DNA of 5,871 nt from Candidatus Altarchaeota archaeon (lineage in GTDB: Archaea > Altiarchaeota > Altiarchaeia > IMC4 > QMZM01). Below, one piece after another: positions 4,969 to 5,871 of the stretch. The notes under the pieces were generated by a model. That model was not told where the DNA came from. It saw only the letters and a list, made by a program, of their open reading frames with translations, and did not search any database. The translations under genes and the position numbers were made by a program. The stretch covers positions 1 through 5,871 of the forward strand of contig JAHIKS010000079.1 of NCBI GenBank assembly GCA_018897475.1. Reading direction: 5' to 3'. Each line of letters opens with the position of its first letter. The first letter of the stretch is position 1.

Positions 4969-5820
4969 TCAGGGCCATGAGCAGCACCGGTTCTCCTTGT
5001 GAATCTTGATTTTCAGGCCGAGTTCTTTGGCGGTGTCAAGGGCGGCCTTTGAGGGGATGGCCATCTTGTTGACTCCTGCGAGGACGGCGGCCCTGTCTAA
5101 TTTGTCACGGTAGCTGCCGCCGGGCCTGACGCAGCTGAGCGAGATGTTGGTGGAGGGCATCCGTTTACACAGCTCCTTTATGAGGGAGGAGACATCCTCC
5201 ACGGGCGGGGGATTGAGGCCCTCGAATTCTGTACCTTTTGTTGGAATTATTATTACAACGATGACATTATCGACATTAGAATTCTCAAGGATTCTTATTG
5301 CGTTTTTTTCTCCGTTAATCTTGCAATAATCGAGGCCAACGATTAGATGAGGCGAGATGTTGGGGATTCCGAACTCTCGTAAATACTTGATTGTGTTCCC
5401 GATGTCCTCGGGGGTGAAGTTAAGGCCGTAGACCTTCTTGATTGTTTCCGCGGAGCCGATTACATCAACAAGAGCTGCGTCGACTCCCGACTCGACGACT
5501 GTCCTGGATTGTTCTCTGTTCAACGGCCCGGTATGGGCGTTAATCCTGAGGCCGAGTTCCTGCTTTATCCTCTTTATCGTGTCGGCGAATTTATACAGAG
5601 GAACCGTGCCATCGGGCTCGCTGCCGCCGCTGAGGACGACGCCATTTATGCCCTTGTCGGCTATGTACCTGCATGCCTCGAAAAGTTTCTCCGGCGTTTC
5701 AGCCGGGAGCATGTGCTGCAGGTATTTTCCGTTGCAGTGGCTGCATGAAAGGTTGCATTCTCCCCCCGTCAGCGAAACCGGGGGGAAGGCCCGCATGTAG
5801 AAGGTGATTTCCTTAGCCAT
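4969..5820 (-). CDS. lipS2: Radical SAM lipoyl synthase subunit, LipS2-like
   Basis: This is a 283-residue radical SAM protein and paralogue of the other radical SAM gene in this operon. Its motifs in order are C22-x3-C26-x2-C29 (CNLSCSHC) for the SAM cluster, VVLSGGSEPDG (61-71), AHTGP (95-99), DVIGSAETIKKVYG (119-132), SPHLIVGLDYCK (156-167), C230 in LSCVRPGGSYRDKLD, and a C-terminal C279-C280 followed by SWP. C230 and the CC pair line up with C294 and C341-C342 of the paralogue and probably bind the auxiliary [4Fe-4S] cluster. In Thermococcus, two such proteins, earlier annotated as biotin synthases, together make the lipoyl group in place of LipA. The ATG at 5820 has GAGGAG about 7 bases upstream, and overlaps the end of the preceding gene by 8 bases. 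It is the first complete gene of the operon in this window. Which of the two inserts which sulfur cannot be read from sequence. Confidence 0.78.
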   Translation of the reverse strand: MAKEITFYMRAFPPVSLTGGECNLSCSHCNGKYLQHMLPAETPEKLFEACRYIADKGINGVVLSGGSEPDGTVPLYKFADTIKRIKQELGLRINAHTGPLNREQSRTVVESGVDAALVDVIGSAETIKKVYGLNFTPEDIGNTIKYLREFGIPNISPHLIVGLDYCKINGEKNAIRILENSNVDNVIVVIIIPTKGTEFEGLNPPPVEDVSSLIKELCKRMPSTNISLSCVRPGGSYRDKLDRAAVLAGVNKMAIPSKAALDTAKELGLKIKIHKENRCCSWP

Positions 5821-5871
5821 TTATCGTCTCCTCTATCTTTTTGATTTCCTCCTTCGTTAATTCCCGGGGAA
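5813..5871 (-). CDS. C-terminal tail of the upstream operon gene, possibly lipoate-protein ligase
   Basis: On the - strand an open frame enters at the right edge and ends at TAA (5813-5815), inside the first codons of the LipS2-like gene. The visible residues are PRELTKEEIKKIEETING, a charged amphipathic helix. Such LT.EEI..IE..I tails occur at the end of the C-terminal domain of lipoate-protein ligases, and the position directly upstream of lipS2 would suit a ligase that attaches octanoate or lipoate to the carrier lysine. The 18 residues are too few to prove this, because many proteins end in a similar helix. The 8-base overlap with lipS2 supports cotranscription. Confidence 0.5.
   Translation of the reverse strand, partial: PRELTKEEIKKIEETING

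Noticed and set aside
2672..5820. Annotation of the radical SAM pair as biotin synthase
   Set aside because: They occur as a paralogous pair around a lipoyl carrier, and no other biotin gene is present. The C + CC pattern is unlike BioB as I recall it.
1..5871. CRISPR arrays, tRNA or rRNA genes, insertion sequences
   Set aside because: No regularly spaced repeats, cloverleaf-like sequence, transposase motif or terminal inverted repeats were seen on either strand.

Overview
This window looks archaeal. The reasons are TATA-like boxes placed 22-30 bases upstream of start codons that lack a Shine-Dalgarno sequence (the arrangement of leaderless archaeal mRNAs), small winged-helix regulators of archaeal style, a signal-peptide/Thr-Pro-stalk/single-membrane-helix surface protein with a CDPDCG-type cysteine cluster, and a split radical-SAM lipoyl synthase pair of the type characterised in Thermococcus. 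I cannot fix the phylum from sequence alone; an uncultured euryarchaeal or DPANN lineage would fit.

Left part (1-1010, + strand). The window opens inside the C-terminal end of a gene whose last 52 codons are visible (stop 159-161). After 16 bases comes a secreted, membrane-anchored protein (178-996) of unknown function. A short T-run follows and may terminate transcription.

Middle part (1018-1718). Two small genes diverge from an AT-rich intergenic region of 77 bases: a winged-helix regulator on the - strand and an 89-residue, probably winged-helix, protein on the + strand. The intergenic region carries a perfect 11-bp inverted repeat bracketing the TATA box of the first gene, and a perfect 12-bp palindrome that coincides with the TATA box of the second. 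These are good candidate operators.

Right part (1719-5871, - strand). Six closely packed genes read right to left: the C-terminal tail of an unidentified protein (a lipoate-protein ligase is my guess), LipS2-like radical SAM protein, an undescribed protein with an M23/hybrid-barrel-like N-terminal half, an H-protein-like lipoyl carrier, LipS1-like radical SAM protein, and a thioredoxin-reductase-fold flavoprotein that lacks the redox CxxC. Most junctions overlap or nearly touch. The reading is a lipoyl-cofactor assembly operon: a ligase would octanoylate the carrier lysine, LipS1 and LipS2 would insert the two sulfurs, and the H-like protein would be substrate and carrier. The flavoprotein may supply NAD(P)H-derived electrons, directly or through ferredoxin, but may also have its own promoter and operator. 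The protein between LipS2 and the carrier is the most likely undescribed component of this system.
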